Of a stretch of 61,023 nucleotides of DNA, positions 8,760-17,513 are shown in pieces; position 1 is the stretch's first letter, and each line of letters starts with the position of its first letter. Location: contig CAMCAZ010000016.1 in the NCBI GenBank assembly GCA_945872795.1, positions 1-61,023 of the forward strand, given 5' to 3'. The notes under the pieces were generated by a model. It searched no databases. It saw nothing but the letters and a program-made list of their open reading frames with translations, and was not told where the DNA came from. The DNA is from Chryseobacterium gleum. Its GTDB lineage: Bacteria > Bacteroidota > Bacteroidia > Flavobacteriales_F > PHOS-HE28. A program made the translations under genes and the position numbers.

Positions 8760-9458
8760 ATGCGCAGCCAGGTTGTGATGATCCTAATGGTCGTGTCCGT
8801 GTGCTGTGCAGCGCAAACGTCCTATGAGCTCCGTGCGGGTTCACCGGACGGGATCGGCAAGTGGTACATGGGGCGGGAGATCGCACATACCATGTGCGCT
8901 GCCCACGCGGGCTGGTTGGACCGGCCGGAACGGGAACGCGAGGAGCAGCCCGCCCGGATGGTGGACAGGATGGAGATCGACCCCACCGATGTGATCGCCG
9001 ATATCGGATGCGGCATGGGGCATCACACCCTGCTGATGGCCGCACAAGCCACACAGGGAAAGGTCTATGCGGTGGATATCCAGCCGGCCATGCTGGACAG
9101 TGTCTTCACCCGGAGCCTGGCATCGGGCCTGGACAATGTGGAGGTGATGCTGGGCACCGAGCAGGATCCCCGCCTGCCCTTAGGGCGCTTGGACAAGGTG
9201 CTGATGGTGGACGTCTACCATGAGTTCGCCTATCCGCAGGAGATGATGAGCGCCATCGTGGCAGCGATGCGACCGGGAGCGTTGTTGTTCCTGGTGGAGT
9301 TCCGGGGTGAGGATGACCGGGTGCCCATCAAAGCCATACATCGCATGCGACGGGAACAGGCCGTGGACGAGATGAAGGCCGCCGGGCTGGTGCTCGACCG
9401 GGCGTGGAACGGATTGCCGTGGCAGCACTTCCTGGTCTTCCGGAAGGCCGGCCGTTGA
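8760..9458 (+). CDS. Exported class I SAM-dependent methyltransferase-like protein
   Basis: 232 residues. Met at 8760 gives a signal-like N-terminus (MRSQVVMILMVVSVCCAAQ), with probable signal peptidase I cleavage after CAAQ. The Rossmann methyltransferase core follows: motif I is DVIADIGCGMGHHTLLMA, the acidic strand end is VYAVDIQPAML, and a later strand reads DKVLMVDVYHEFAYPQEMM. The frame is open from 8697, but that start would remove the signal peptide from the N-terminus. A SAM enzyme with an export signal is odd, since SAM is not expected outside the cytoplasm. Either the N-terminus is a membrane anchor or the protein acts in an unusual place. Substrate unknown. Confidence 0.75.
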   Translation: MRSQVVMILMVVSVCCAAQTSYELRAGSPDGIGKWYMGREIAHTMCAAHAGWLDRPEREREEQPARMVDRMEIDPTDVIADIGCGMGHHTLLMAAQATQGKVYAVDIQPAMLDSVFTRSLASGLDNVEVMLGTEQDPRLPLGRLDKVLMVDVYHEFAYPQEMMSAIVAAMRPGALLFLVEFRGEDDRVPIKAIHRMRREQAVDEMKAAGLVLDRAWNGLPWQHFLVFRKAGR

Positions 9459-9550
9459 ACGTTCCATCCCTGTCAGGCAACAGTTCAGGTGTTCCCCGTT
9501 GTCTCTGCATTATCCGGTGCTGTTGGTTTTGGACCGGTTCGTTCTCGAGG

Positions 9551-9580
9551 GGGAGCCTTTGCAGGCTCCCGTTCTTGTTT
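9551..9580 (+). terminator. Rho-independent terminator after the methyltransferase gene
   Basis: A 7-bp stem GGGAGCC/GGCTCCC (9551-9557 with 9564-9570), loop TTTGCA, then a T-rich tail GTTCTTGTTT. It lies about 90 bases after the methyltransferase stop and before the next promoter box. Confidence 0.65.
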
Positions 9581-9627
9581 CCGGGGCGCTGAGGTCAGCT
9601 TCGGCATGTGCCGTATTGGCGGATCGC

Positions 9628-9635
9628 TACCTTGT
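9628..9635 (+). promoter_or_regulatory. -7 promoter box immediately before the choice-of-anchor L gene
   Basis: TACCTTGT resembles TAnnTTTG and ends only six bases before the ATG at 9642. The transcript should therefore begin at or next to the start codon. This decides the start against the longer frame beginning at 9489. Confidence 0.5.
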
Positions 9636-9641
9636 GTGGCC

Positions 9642-10742
9642 ATGCACAACCCGTTCCGTCACCTTTCCATGCTCCTCCTGCTGGCCAGTGGGTCGCTGGG
9701 TGCGCAGGTCATCAGCACACAGGCAGGCGACATCCCCGCTGCTGTCTCCGGGTTGCTGGGGCCCAACGTCACGCTCGTCTCCGCAGGCATCTCCAACGCT
9801 CCCGAACAAGTGGCCACCTTTACGGATACCACGGGGAGCATAGGGATGGAGGGCGGCATGGTGCTCGCCACCGGTGTGCATTTCGTGGTCATCGGTCCCA
9901 ACAACACCGACAACGCGTCGTATGGCTCCTTCCCCGGTCTTTTCGATATGGACCTGTATACGCTGAGCATCCCGAACAGCGGCACAACGGACATCGCCCG
10001 GCTGGACATGGAGATCATCCCCTGGGGTGACACCCTGTCGATCCGCTACATCTTCGGCTCGGAAGAGTATGATGAGTATGTGTGCAGTGTGAAGGACGAT
10101 CGCATGGCGATGTTCCTGGACGGTCCGGGGATCGACGGGCCGTTCACCGGCGGTGCCATCAACATGGCCTTGCTGCCGGGCAGCGGCTTGCCGGTCACCG
10201 TGAACACGGTGAACAGCGGGCAACCCGGGGAGTTCGGGAATTTCCCTTTATGCAACATCAACGCAGCATGGCTTTCGGACACCGTGTTTTACATCAACAA
10301 TGACCTTGGCCAGGGAACCCAGTTGGATGCCTACACGACGGTATTGACGGCACGTGCCGCCGTGGTGCCCGGAGAGGTGTATCACTTGCGGATCACCGTC
10401 GCCGACCTGGACGACGACAACTTTGATTCCGCTGTGTTCCTGGAGGCCGGCAGCCTGATGAGCAATGCCCTGACGACCGCAGTGCCGCAGGGGACCATAC
10501 GGGATGAACCTATCCTATGGTACAATGGTCCATCCTCCCTGCTCACGGTGTTCGGCTTCAAACCGGGTGACGAAGGGGTGCGGTTCCGGGTGCACGATAC
10601 TACCGGTCGCCTGGTCGTGGAGGAACTGGGGCGTGCGGAAGGCCAGCGTCACACCTTGCAGATGCAGGCCACGCCAGGTCTGTATATTGTGCAGGTGACC
10701 CAGGGTGATCAGGTGGTGGTCGGCCGGGTCCTGATACCCTGA
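9642..10742 (+). CDS. Choice-of-anchor L domain protein with T9SS C-terminal domain
   Basis: 366 residues. ATG at 9642 yields a standard signal peptide (MHNPFRHLSMLLLLASGSLGAQ) and follows a promoter box closely. The middle of the protein carries the choice-of-anchor L signatures GGMVLATG, RYIFGSEEYDEYV and NFDSAVFLEAGSL. The last 75 or so residues (GFKPGDEGVRFRVHDTTGRL, then TPGLYIVQV) form the beta-sandwich typical of T9SS type A sorting domains. The protein is likely secreted across the outer membrane by T9SS and held on the surface or released. Ligand or partner unknown. Confidence 0.87.
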   Translation: MHNPFRHLSMLLLLASGSLGAQVISTQAGDIPAAVSGLLGPNVTLVSAGISNAPEQVATFTDTTGSIGMEGGMVLATGVHFVVIGPNNTDNASYGSFPGLFDMDLYTLSIPNSGTTDIARLDMEIIPWGDTLSIRYIFGSEEYDEYVCSVKDDRMAMFLDGPGIDGPFTGGAINMALLPGSGLPVTVNTVNSGQPGEFGNFPLCNINAAWLSDTVFYINNDLGQGTQLDAYTTVLTARAAVVPGEVYHLRITVADLDDDNFDSAVFLEAGSLMSNALTTAVPQGTIRDEPILWYNGPSSLLTVFGFKPGDEGVRFRVHDTTGRLVVEELGRAEGQRHTLQMQATPGLYIVQVTQGDQVVVGRVLIP

Positions 10743-10781
10743 GCGACGGTGCTACAGCCCGACCGGACCTTGTGAAAGCCC

Positions 10782-10789
10782 TACTTTCG
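10782..10789 (+). promoter_or_regulatory. -7 promoter box for ychF
   Basis: TACTTTCG, a TAnnTTTG variant, ends 39 bases before the ychF ATG. A short inverted repeat (10794-10809) lies in the resulting 5' leader. Confidence 0.5.
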
Positions 10790-10793
10790 CGCC

Positions 10794-10809
10794 TGCCTGC
10801 CGGTAGGCA
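10794..10809. repeat. Short palindrome in the ychF leader
   Basis: TGCCTGCC followed directly by GGTAGGCA forms an 8+8 inverted repeat with one G-T pair. It starts just after the -7 box, so it would lie at or near the 5' end of the ychF mRNA. It may be a member of a family of short GC-rich palindromes of the genome, or a 5' stabilising hairpin. Confidence 0.55.
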
Positions 10810-10828
10810 AGGCCCCAATCCGGAACTC

Positions 10829-11926
10829 ATGGCCTTGAAATGCGGCATCGTCGGTCTACCAAACGTGGGTAAGAGCACCCTGTTCAACTGCCTCAGCAAC
10901 GCCAAGGCCCAGGCGGCCAATTTCCCGTTCTGCACCATAGAGCCGAACGTGGGCACCATCACCGTACCCGATGCACGCCTGAACAAGCTGGCCGAACTGG
11001 TGAAGCCCCAGCGCATCATCCCCACCACGGTGGAGATCGTGGACATCGCAGGACTGGTGAAGGGCGCCAGCAAGGGTGAAGGCCTGGGCAACCAGTTCCT
11101 GGGCAACATCCGCGAGTGCGATGCCATCCTGCATGTGCTGCGGTGTTTTGATGACCCCAACGTCGTTCATGTGGACGGCAGTGTGGATCCCGTACGCGAC
11201 AAGGAGGTCATCGACATCGAACTTCAGCTGAAGGACCTGGAGACCGTGGACGCCCGCTTGAAGAAGGTGGAGAAGCAGGCCCAGATCGGGGAGAAGGAGG
11301 CCAAGCGTCGCTTCGACCTGCTGACCCGGATCCGCACGGCACTGCTCAAGGGCGAAAGTGCCCGCACGGTGATCACCCCGACGGATGACCCGGCATTGCT
11401 GGGCGAGTTCCAACTGCTCACCTCCAAGCCCGTGATGTATGTGTGCAATGTCGACGAGAAGAGCGCCGTCACGGGCAACAAGTATGTGGACGCGGTGAAG
11501 GCCGCCGTAGCCAGCGAGAGCGCCGAGGTCATCTTCGTCACGGCGGCCATCGAAGCGGAGATCGCGTCCTTGGAGACCCCGGAGGAGCGCGAGATGTTCC
11601 TGGCCGATATTGGGCTCAACGAGCCTGGGGTGAACAAGCTCATCCATGCAGCCTACCACCTGTTGAAGCTGCAGACCTACTTTACTGCCGGTGTGCAGGA
11701 GGTGCGTGCCTGGACCATCCATCAAGGCGACACGGGCCCCAAAGCCGCGGGCGTCATCCATAGCGATTTCGAGAAGGGCTACATCCGCGCTGAGGTGATG
11801 GCCTACAACGACTTCATCACCCTGGGCAGCGAAGCCGCCTGTCGCTCCGCAGGCAAGTTGCGCGTGGAAGGGAAGGAGTACATCGTGAAGGACGGCGATG
11901 TGATGCACTTCCTGTTCAACGTTTAA
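10829..11926 (+). CDS. ychF: Redox-regulated ATPase YchF (Obg-like)
   Basis: 365 residues, the usual length. The P-loop is GLPNVGKSTLFNCLS, and the family's NFPFCTIEPNVG and VEIVDIAGLVKGASKGEGLG segments follow. The C-terminal TGS-like domain contains AWTIHQGDTGPKAAGVIHSD and EGKEYIVKDGDVMHFLFNV. YchF/OLA1 proteins prefer ATP, bind ribosomes and are linked to translation and stress response. ATG at 10829 is chosen over the earlier start at 10772 because MALKCGIVGLPNVGKST is the family N-terminus and a promoter box and palindrome lie between the two. Confidence 0.97.
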   Translation: MALKCGIVGLPNVGKSTLFNCLSNAKAQAANFPFCTIEPNVGTITVPDARLNKLAELVKPQRIIPTTVEIVDIAGLVKGASKGEGLGNQFLGNIRECDAILHVLRCFDDPNVVHVDGSVDPVRDKEVIDIELQLKDLETVDARLKKVEKQAQIGEKEAKRRFDLLTRIRTALLKGESARTVITPTDDPALLGEFQLLTSKPVMYVCNVDEKSAVTGNKYVDAVKAAVASESAEVIFVTAAIEAEIASLETPEEREMFLADIGLNEPGVNKLIHAAYHLLKLQTYFTAGVQEVRAWTIHQGDTGPKAAGVIHSDFEKGYIRAEVMAYNDFITLGSEAACRSAGKLRVEGKEYIVKDGDVMHFLFNV

Positions 11927-12004
11927 GCTCCCGCACACGGATCCACCAGGACCCTGCGTTCCGGTGGCCTGACCTGGAGGAACCTGGCCTATGGTCGCGC
12001 TCAG

Positions 12005-12730
12005 ATGATAGCGGTGTGCGCATCGACCATCACTGTTCATGCACAGGAGGACCAAGCGACCCGCTGGCACGTCCAGTTCGTGTGTGGACCACAGATCATG
12101 TGGCAGAACGATCCCTTGGGTGTGGCCAACGGGGCCATGACCGGTGGACGCGCGCAGGGCCTTGGCTATTTCCTCGGTATCGAGGTGGATCATTCGTTCA
12201 ATACGCAGGTCGGACTTCGGGGCGCGGTCCATTGGTCCGACCGGCGCTCCTCCATGACGGTGGACGACCTGCAGCAACCCCGCCATACAACGGAGCAGGA
12301 CGGGGTCTGGAAGGTCGGGACACGCTCGTTCCGCCTTCGGTCCATCGTCGTGCCCATGCTCTTGACAGTGGATCCCTGTCCAGGCTTCCGCTTCCTAGCA
12401 GGTCCTTCCACCTCGCGTCTGTTGGAAGCCCGGGAGACCTTTACGGGCCAGCGTTCCACCCCGGCCGAGCGCCTCATGGACGGTACGGAGACCATCGATC
12501 GCACAGCATGGTTCGAACCCCTGGAATGGTCGATGGTCCTGGGTTTTGAGGTGCGGGGCCCGCGCGGCTTCGGGCTGGGTGTACGCCATGGCTCGGGGCT
12601 CACACATCGGGAGCGGGTGGAAGGCGCCACGCCGAGCCGGTCCACATCCGGGCAGTTGGCAGCGAACGTTCCGCTGTGGCGCCATCCATCACGTCATCAA
12701 CCGACCGTGGTCCCGGCGGGGGACGGCTGA
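12005..12730 (+). CDS. Hypothetical exported protein, probable outer-membrane beta-barrel
   Basis: 241 residues. The N-terminus carries a weak signal segment ending in TVHAQ. Alternating hydrophobic strands follow (WHVQFVCGPQIMW, GLGYFLGIEVDHSF, TQVGLRGAVHWSD, FRLRSIVVPMLLTV, WSMVLGFEVRG, GFGLGVRHG), as in PorT-like or OmpA-like small barrels. The final 25 residues look unlike a barrel end and may reflect an old frameshift, since QLAANVPLW would be a natural last strand. The start is uncertain and a non-ATG start slightly upstream is possible. No close family recognised. Confidence 0.55.
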   Translation: MIAVCASTITVHAQEDQATRWHVQFVCGPQIMWQNDPLGVANGAMTGGRAQGLGYFLGIEVDHSFNTQVGLRGAVHWSDRRSSMTVDDLQQPRHTTEQDGVWKVGTRSFRLRSIVVPMLLTVDPCPGFRFLAGPSTSRLLEARETFTGQRSTPAERLMDGTETIDRTAWFEPLEWSMVLGFEVRGPRGFGLGVRHGSGLTHRERVEGATPSRSTSGQLAANVPLWRHPSRHQPTVVPAGDG

Positions 12731-12741
12731 ACCTTCACCAG

Positions 12742-12749
12742 TACCTTCG
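12742..12749 (+). promoter_or_regulatory. -7 promoter box for the M3 peptidase gene
   Basis: TACCTTCG, a TAnnTTTG variant, ends 18 bases before ATG 12768 and implies a leader of roughly a dozen bases. It supports that start over the much longer open frame from 12546. Confidence 0.5.
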
Positions 12750-12767
12750 CACCCTCATCCGCTGTTC

Positions 12768-14903
12768 ATGAAGATCTCGAACTCGTTGTCCGCACTGGGC
12801 GTCATCAGCATGGTGGCTGCCTGCTCACCAGCACCCGAAACCGTTCCTTCCGATATGGAGACCGCCATCGCCAACCCGCTATCCACCCCGAGCAGCCTGC
12901 CGTTCCATGCGCCGCCGTTCGACCGGATCACCGACGCGCATTTCCGCCCGGCCATCGAAGCGGGGATGAAGAAGCACTTGGAGGAGATCGCCGCCATTGC
13001 GGGCAACACGGAGGCGCCCACGTTCGAGAACACGGTGGTCGCCTTGGAGAAGGCGGGCCAGGACCTGGGCCGGGCCTCATCCGTGTTCTACAACCTGACC
13101 GGTAGTGCCACGAACGACACGCTTCAGGCCATCAAGACCGACCTCGCCCCGAAACTGGCGGCACATGGCGATGCCATCACGCTGAACTCTGCATTGTTCG
13201 CGCGGATCAAGGCGCTGTACGACCAACGATCCACCCTTGGCCTCGATCCTGTTTCAGACCGACTGTTGGACCGCTACTACACCCGCTTCGTGCGGGCAGG
13301 CGCCCTGCTGGATGATGCCGCCAAGGCCGACCTGATGAAGTTGAATGAGGAAGAGGCCAAGCTCACCACCAAGTTCGAGGAGAACATCCTGAAGGAGCGT
13401 TCGGCCTCGGCGATCCTGGTGGATGATGTGGAACAGCTGGAAGGGTTCACGCCGGAGGCCATCGATGCCGCCGCTGTGGCCGCCAAGGAAAAGGGTAGCG
13501 AGGGCAAGTGGCTCATCGATCTGCGCAACACCAGCTCTCAGCCCGCCCTGGCCGACCTGAAGGACAGGGCGCTGCGCGAGCGGATCTTCAAGGCTTCGGT
13601 CACGCGTAATGGCCGGGGAGGGGAGTTTGACAACCGCAGCATCATCGCACGATTGGCCCAACTGCGTGCGCAGAAGGCGAAGATCCTCGGCTTCCCCAAC
13701 TGGGGGGCTTACGTGATGGATGATCAGATGGCCAAGGAACCCAAGCGCGCCATGGAACTGCTTTCAGGCATGGCCCCGGCGGCCGCAAAGAACGCCCGCG
13801 CCGAAGCCGCCAAGCTGCAGGCCCTTGTTGACAAGCAGGGTGGGGGCTTCCGGGTGGAGGCTTGGGATTGGGACATCTACGCCGAGCAAGTGCGCAAGGC
13901 GGAGTACGACCTTGACGAAGCTGCTGTGAAGCCCTACCTGGAGTTCGAGACCGTGCTGCAGAACGGCGTGTTCTTCGCGGCGAACGAGCTCTTCGGTCTC
14001 TCGTTCAAGGAGCGGAACGACCTGCCCGTTTACCATCCGGACGTCCGCGTGTTCGACATCATCGATACCAATGGCACGGTCATCGGCCTGTTCTACGGAG
14101 ATTATTATGCCCGCGACAACAAGCAGGGCGGCGCCTGGATGAGCACCTTCGTGGACCAGAGCACACTGCTCGACCAGCAGCCGGTGATCACCCAGAACTG
14201 CAACTATGTGAAGCCCGCGGCCGGTCAGCCCTGCCTGCTGAGCTGGGATGACGTGACCACGCTGTTCCACGAGTTCGGACATGCGCTGCATGGCATGCTC
14301 TCGGCCCAGAAGTATCCCAAGTTCAGCGGAACGGCCACGGCCACGGATTTCGTTGAATTTCCTTCTCAGGTGAACGAGAACTGGGCCATGGTGCCCAAGG
14401 TGTTCAACAACTTCGCCAAGCACTACAAGACCGGTGAGGTGATGCCGGCGGCGCTGTCCGACAAGCTGAGGAAGGCGAGCAAGTTCAACCAAGGCTACGC
14501 GACCACCGAGTACCTCGCGGCCGCCCTGCTCGATCTGGAATGGCATTCGTTGAGCGCCGATGCACCCCTGGTGACCGACGTGGACGCCTTCGAGCAGGCC
14601 GCCCTGAAGAAGTACGGACTGGACCTTGCCCAGGTGCCGCCACGCTACAGAAGCTGCTACTTCAGTCACAGCTGGACCGGTTACGCCGCGAACTACTATG
14701 CCTACATCTGGAGCGAAGTGATGGATGCGGATGCCTATGCCTGGTTCAATGAGAACGGCGGTATGACCCGGGAGAACGGGACCAAGTTCCGTGCGGCCAT
14801 CCTTTCACAAGGCGGCAGCAAGCCCGAGGCGCAGATGTACCGCGACCTCACCGGCCGTGATCCGCAGGTGGAGCCTTTGCTGGTGAAGCGGGGATTGAAA
14901 TAG
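12768..14903 (+). CDS. M3 family zinc metallopeptidase (dipeptidyl carboxypeptidase-like) lipoprotein
   Basis: 711 residues, the usual length for Dcp/oligopeptidase A-type M3 enzymes. The active site TLFHEFGHALHGM puts the zinc ligands at His501 and His505 and the catalytic Glu at 502. The N-terminus MKISNSLSALGVISMVAAC ends in a lipobox (VAAC), so the mature protein is probably a lipoprotein facing the periplasm. Upstream in-frame sequence to 12546 belongs to the previous gene's tail in another frame. It likely trims peptides from the C-terminus two residues at a time, in peptide uptake or turnover. The fully exported form differs from the cytoplasmic E. coli enzymes. Confidence 0.92.
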   Translation: MKISNSLSALGVISMVAACSPAPETVPSDMETAIANPLSTPSSLPFHAPPFDRITDAHFRPAIEAGMKKHLEEIAAIAGNTEAPTFENTVVALEKAGQDLGRASSVFYNLTGSATNDTLQAIKTDLAPKLAAHGDAITLNSALFARIKALYDQRSTLGLDPVSDRLLDRYYTRFVRAGALLDDAAKADLMKLNEEEAKLTTKFEENILKERSASAILVDDVEQLEGFTPEAIDAAAVAAKEKGSEGKWLIDLRNTSSQPALADLKDRALRERIFKASVTRNGRGGEFDNRSIIARLAQLRAQKAKILGFPNWGAYVMDDQMAKEPKRAMELLSGMAPAAAKNARAEAAKLQALVDKQGGGFRVEAWDWDIYAEQVRKAEYDLDEAAVKPYLEFETVLQNGVFFAANELFGLSFKERNDLPVYHPDVRVFDIIDTNGTVIGLFYGDYYARDNKQGGAWMSTFVDQSTLLDQQPVITQNCNYVKPAAGQPCLLSWDDVTTLFHEFGHALHGMLSAQKYPKFSGTATATDFVEFPSQVNENWAMVPKVFNNFAKHYKTGEVMPAALSDKLRKASKFNQGYATTEYLAAALLDLEWHSLSADAPLVTDVDAFEQAALKKYGLDLAQVPPRYRSCYFSHSWTGYAANYYAYIWSEVMDADAYAWFNENGGMTRENGTKFRAAILSQGGSKPEAQMYRDLTGRDPQVEPLLVKRGLK

Positions 14904-15009
14904 GGGCTGAAGGCCCTCGGTCTCTTCATGGGGAAGAGTGGAGAAGCATTGTACCTCCGCGTACTTGATGTGCTCGTGGGTGTTTTAGAACGCTTCGTCG
15001 GATTTCCCC
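14904..15009. other. Non-coding gap between the M3 peptidase and the pseudogene remnant
   Basis: No gene or clear terminator seen. An in-frame TAG at 14986 closes the frame upstream of the remnant. Confidence 0.5.
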
Positions 15010-15471
15010 GTGGACGTGACATCACCGCCCGGGTTCTGCCAGAACGCCGGTAGCTATCGTGTTTCCGTCCGGCACCGCAACCATCTGGGATGCATGACCG
15101 GCTCTGCGTTGGCGCTGTCGGGGACGGCGACCGCGTTGGACCTTAGCGCCTCGGGGACCGGCACCTATGGCACGAACGCGCGAAAGACCGTGGGAAGCGT
15201 GCGCACGCTCTGGTCGGGGAACGTATTCATGAACAACGACCTGGGCTACACCGGCCCATCCAACGACCGCGACCCGATCCTGGCCGCGGTGGGCGGAGCC
15301 TCGCCCACGAACGCCGTCGCCGGTTACTTGCTGGCTGATGTGAACCTGGACGGGCAGGTGCGGTACACCGGCCAGGATAACGACCGGGACCCCATCCTGA
15401 ACAACATCGGCGGTTCGGTGCCCACGAACGTGGTCTACGAGCAGCTTCCCTTAGCTGTGGGAGGCTGTTGA
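15010..15471 (+). pseudogene. C-terminal remnant of a large surface protein (NDRDPIL-repeat family)
   Basis: The readable fragment contains SYRVSVRHRNHLGCMT, then two copies of a motif NDRDPIL (YTGPSNDRDPILAAVGG and YTGQDNDRDPILNNIGG), each followed by PTN, and ends YEQLP. From memory, this arrangement is the C-terminal 150 residues of much larger secreted proteins of related Flavobacteriales. Here the upstream part is missing: an in-frame stop lies at 14986, no ATG or signal peptide precedes the conserved block, and the only available start is GTG at 15010. After EQLP the frame runs on a few codons, so the native stop also seems lost. I read it as a 5'-truncated, decaying gene copy. Confidence 0.65.
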
Positions 15472-15533
15472 AAACTCCCGTTGATCGTTGAAAAGCGGGC
15501 GAAGGCTCCTTCTGTGCCCCGGAAGTGAAGGGT

Positions 15534-15541
15534 TAACTTCG
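15534..15541 (+). promoter_or_regulatory. -7 promoter box for the topoisomerase IV operon
   Basis: TAACTTCG, identical to the box before pdxH at 44851, ends 49 bases before the parE start. It implies a leader of about 40 bases. Confidence 0.45.
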
Positions 15542-15590
15542 TCGCATCCATTGGTAACCCTTGTCCATAGCGGGGTTCCGCCCTTTTTCG

Positions 15591-17510
15591 ATGAGCGAGA
15601 CAGCATACGGCGAGGAGCATATCCGATCACTGGATTGGAAGGAACACATCCGGTTGCGACCCGGGATGTACATCGGCAAGCTGGGCGATGGCAGCAGCTT
15701 CGATGATGGCATCTACATCCTGCTGAAGGAGGTGCTGGACAACTGCATCGACGAATTCGTGATGGGCCACGGCAAGAAGGTCGAGGTCCGGATCGACGGT
15801 CCCCGCGTTGAGGTGCGCGACTACGGCCGGGGAGTCCCCTTGGGAAAGGTCGTCGACGTGGTGAGCAAGATCAACACCGGTGCCAAATACGACAGCAAGG
15901 CCTTCAAGAAGAGCGTGGGCCTGAACGGTGTGGGTACCAAGGCGGTGAACGCGTTGAGCAGCTACTTCAAGATCGAGAGCGTCCGCGAAGGCCAACTGAA
16001 GCGTGCGGAGTTCGACACCGGCGTGCTGCGCAAGGACGAGAAGCTGGAACCCACCACCGAAGCCAACGGCACCCGGGTGGTCTTCGAGCCCGATGAGCAG
16101 ATCTTCCGCAGCTACCTGTACCGCGAGCAGCACATCGAGCGCCTGCTGTGGAACTACTGCTACCTGAACACGGGCCTCACCATCCACTACAACGGGCAGA
16201 AGTACCAGAGCAAGAACGGCCTGCTCGACCTGTTGCAGGTGAAGATGGACGGCGAGCCGCTCTATCCGATCATCCACCTGCGCGGCGATGACATCGAAGT
16301 GGCCATCACGCACGCCAACCACTACGGCGAGGAGTATTACAGCTTCGTGAACGGCCAGCATACCACGCAGGGCGGAACCCACCAGGGCGCTTTCCGCGAG
16401 GCTGTGGCCAAGACCATCAAGGATTACTTCAAGAAGGATTGGGAGGCCGGCGATGTGCGCACGGGCATCGTGGCGGCCGTCAGCGTGAAGGTCATCGAAC
16501 CCGTGTTCGAGAGCCAGACCAAGACCAAGCTCGGCAGCCTCGAGATCGAGCCCGGAGGGCAGAGCATGCGCAGCTTCGTGGGCGATTTCATCGGTCGCGA
16601 GCTTGATAATTTCCTGCACAAGCACGCGGATGTGGCCGAGGTGCTCCAGGCACGCATCCTGCAGAACGAACGCGAGCGGAAGGAGCTCAGCGGCATCCGC
16701 AAACTGGCGCGGGAGCGTGCCAAGAAGGCCAGCCTGCACAACCGCAAGCTCCGCGACTGCCGCATCCACCTGAGCGATACCAAGAAGGAGGATCGCAAGG
16801 CGGACAGCACCCTCTTCATCACCGAGGGGGACAGTGCCAGCGGAAGCATCACCAAGAGCCGCGATGTCAACACCCAGGCGGTGTTCAGCCTCAAGGGAAA
16901 GCCCTTGAACTGCTATGGTCTGACGAAGAAGGTGGTGTACGAGAACGAGGAGTTCAACCTGATCCAGGCCGCGCTGAACATTGAGGATGGAATGGACGGC
17001 CTGCGATACAACCGCATCGTCATCGCCACCGATGCCGACGTGGATGGCATGCACATCCGCCTGCTGTTGATGACCTTCTTCCTGCAGTTCTTCCCCGACC
17101 TGGTGAAGAATGATCACCTGTACATTCTGCAGACCCCCTTGTTCCGGGTGCGCAACAAGAAGGAGACGCTCTACTGCTACAGCGATGAGGAGCGCCAGCG
17201 GGCCTTGATGAAACTGGGAAAGACCGCGGAGATCACGCGCTTCAAGGGTCTTGGCGAGATCAGCCCGGACGAGTTCAAGCACTTCATCGGTCCGGACATC
17301 CGTCTGGAACCCGTGATGATCACCAAGGATGCTCAGGTGCAGCATCTTCTGGGTTTCTACATGGGCAAGAACACACCGGAACGTCAGGACTTCATCATCG
17401 ACAACCTGAAGGTGGAGAAGGACCTGGTGGAGGAGGCGGAGGAGGTGGCCCGGGCCAGCGTGGTGAAGAGCATCGCACAGAAACTGGAGGAGAACGAAGT
17501 GGACGTCTAA
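15591..17510 (+). CDS. parE: DNA topoisomerase IV subunit B
   Basis: 639 residues. The GHKL ATPase region shows [11 protein letters not shown] and [14 protein letters not shown]. The TOPRIM domain shows [11 protein letters not shown] and [16 protein letters not shown]. The GyrB/ParE C-terminal motif [18 protein letters not shown] is complete. parC follows two genes later on the same strand, which favours topoisomerase IV over gyrase. ATG at 15591 ([16 protein letters not shown]) is chosen over a TTG at 15561. The enzyme decatenates replicated chromosomes in complex with ParC. Confidence 0.93.
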   Translation: MSETAYGEEHIRSLDWKEHIRLRPGMYIGKLGDGSSFDDGIYILLKEVLDNCIDEFVMGHGKKVEVRIDGPRVEVRDYGRGVPLGKVVDVVSKINTGAKYDSKAFKKSVGLNGVGTKAVNALSSYFKIESVREGQLKRAEFDTGVLRKDEKLEPTTEANGTRVVFEPDEQIFRSYLYREQHIERLLWNYCYLNTGLTIHYNGQKYQSKNGLLDLLQVKMDGEPLYPIIHLRGDDIEVAITHANHYGEEYYSFVNGQHTTQGGTHQGAFREAVAKTIKDYFKKDWEAGDVRTGIVAAVSVKVIEPVFESQTKTKLGSLEIEPGGQSMRSFVGDFIGRELDNFLHKHADVAEVLQARILQNERERKELSGIRKLARERAKKASLHNRKLRDCRIHLSDTKKEDRKADSTLFITEGDSASGSITKSRDVNTQAVFSLKGKPLNCYGLTKKVVYENEEFNLIQAALNIEDGMDGLRYNRIVIATDADVDGMHIRLLLMTFFLQFFPDLVKNDHLYILQTPLFRVRNKKETLYCYSDEERQRALMKLGKTAEITRFKGLGEISPDEFKHFIGPDIRLEPVMITKDAQVQHLLGFYMGKNTPERQDFIIDNLKVEKDLVEEAEEVARASVVKSIAQKLEENEVDV

Positions 17511-17513
17511 GGC

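Noticed and set aside
10856-12286. A 476-residue minus-strand frame opposite ychF
   Set aside because: Shadow of ychF; the plus-strand protein has intact GTPase motifs.
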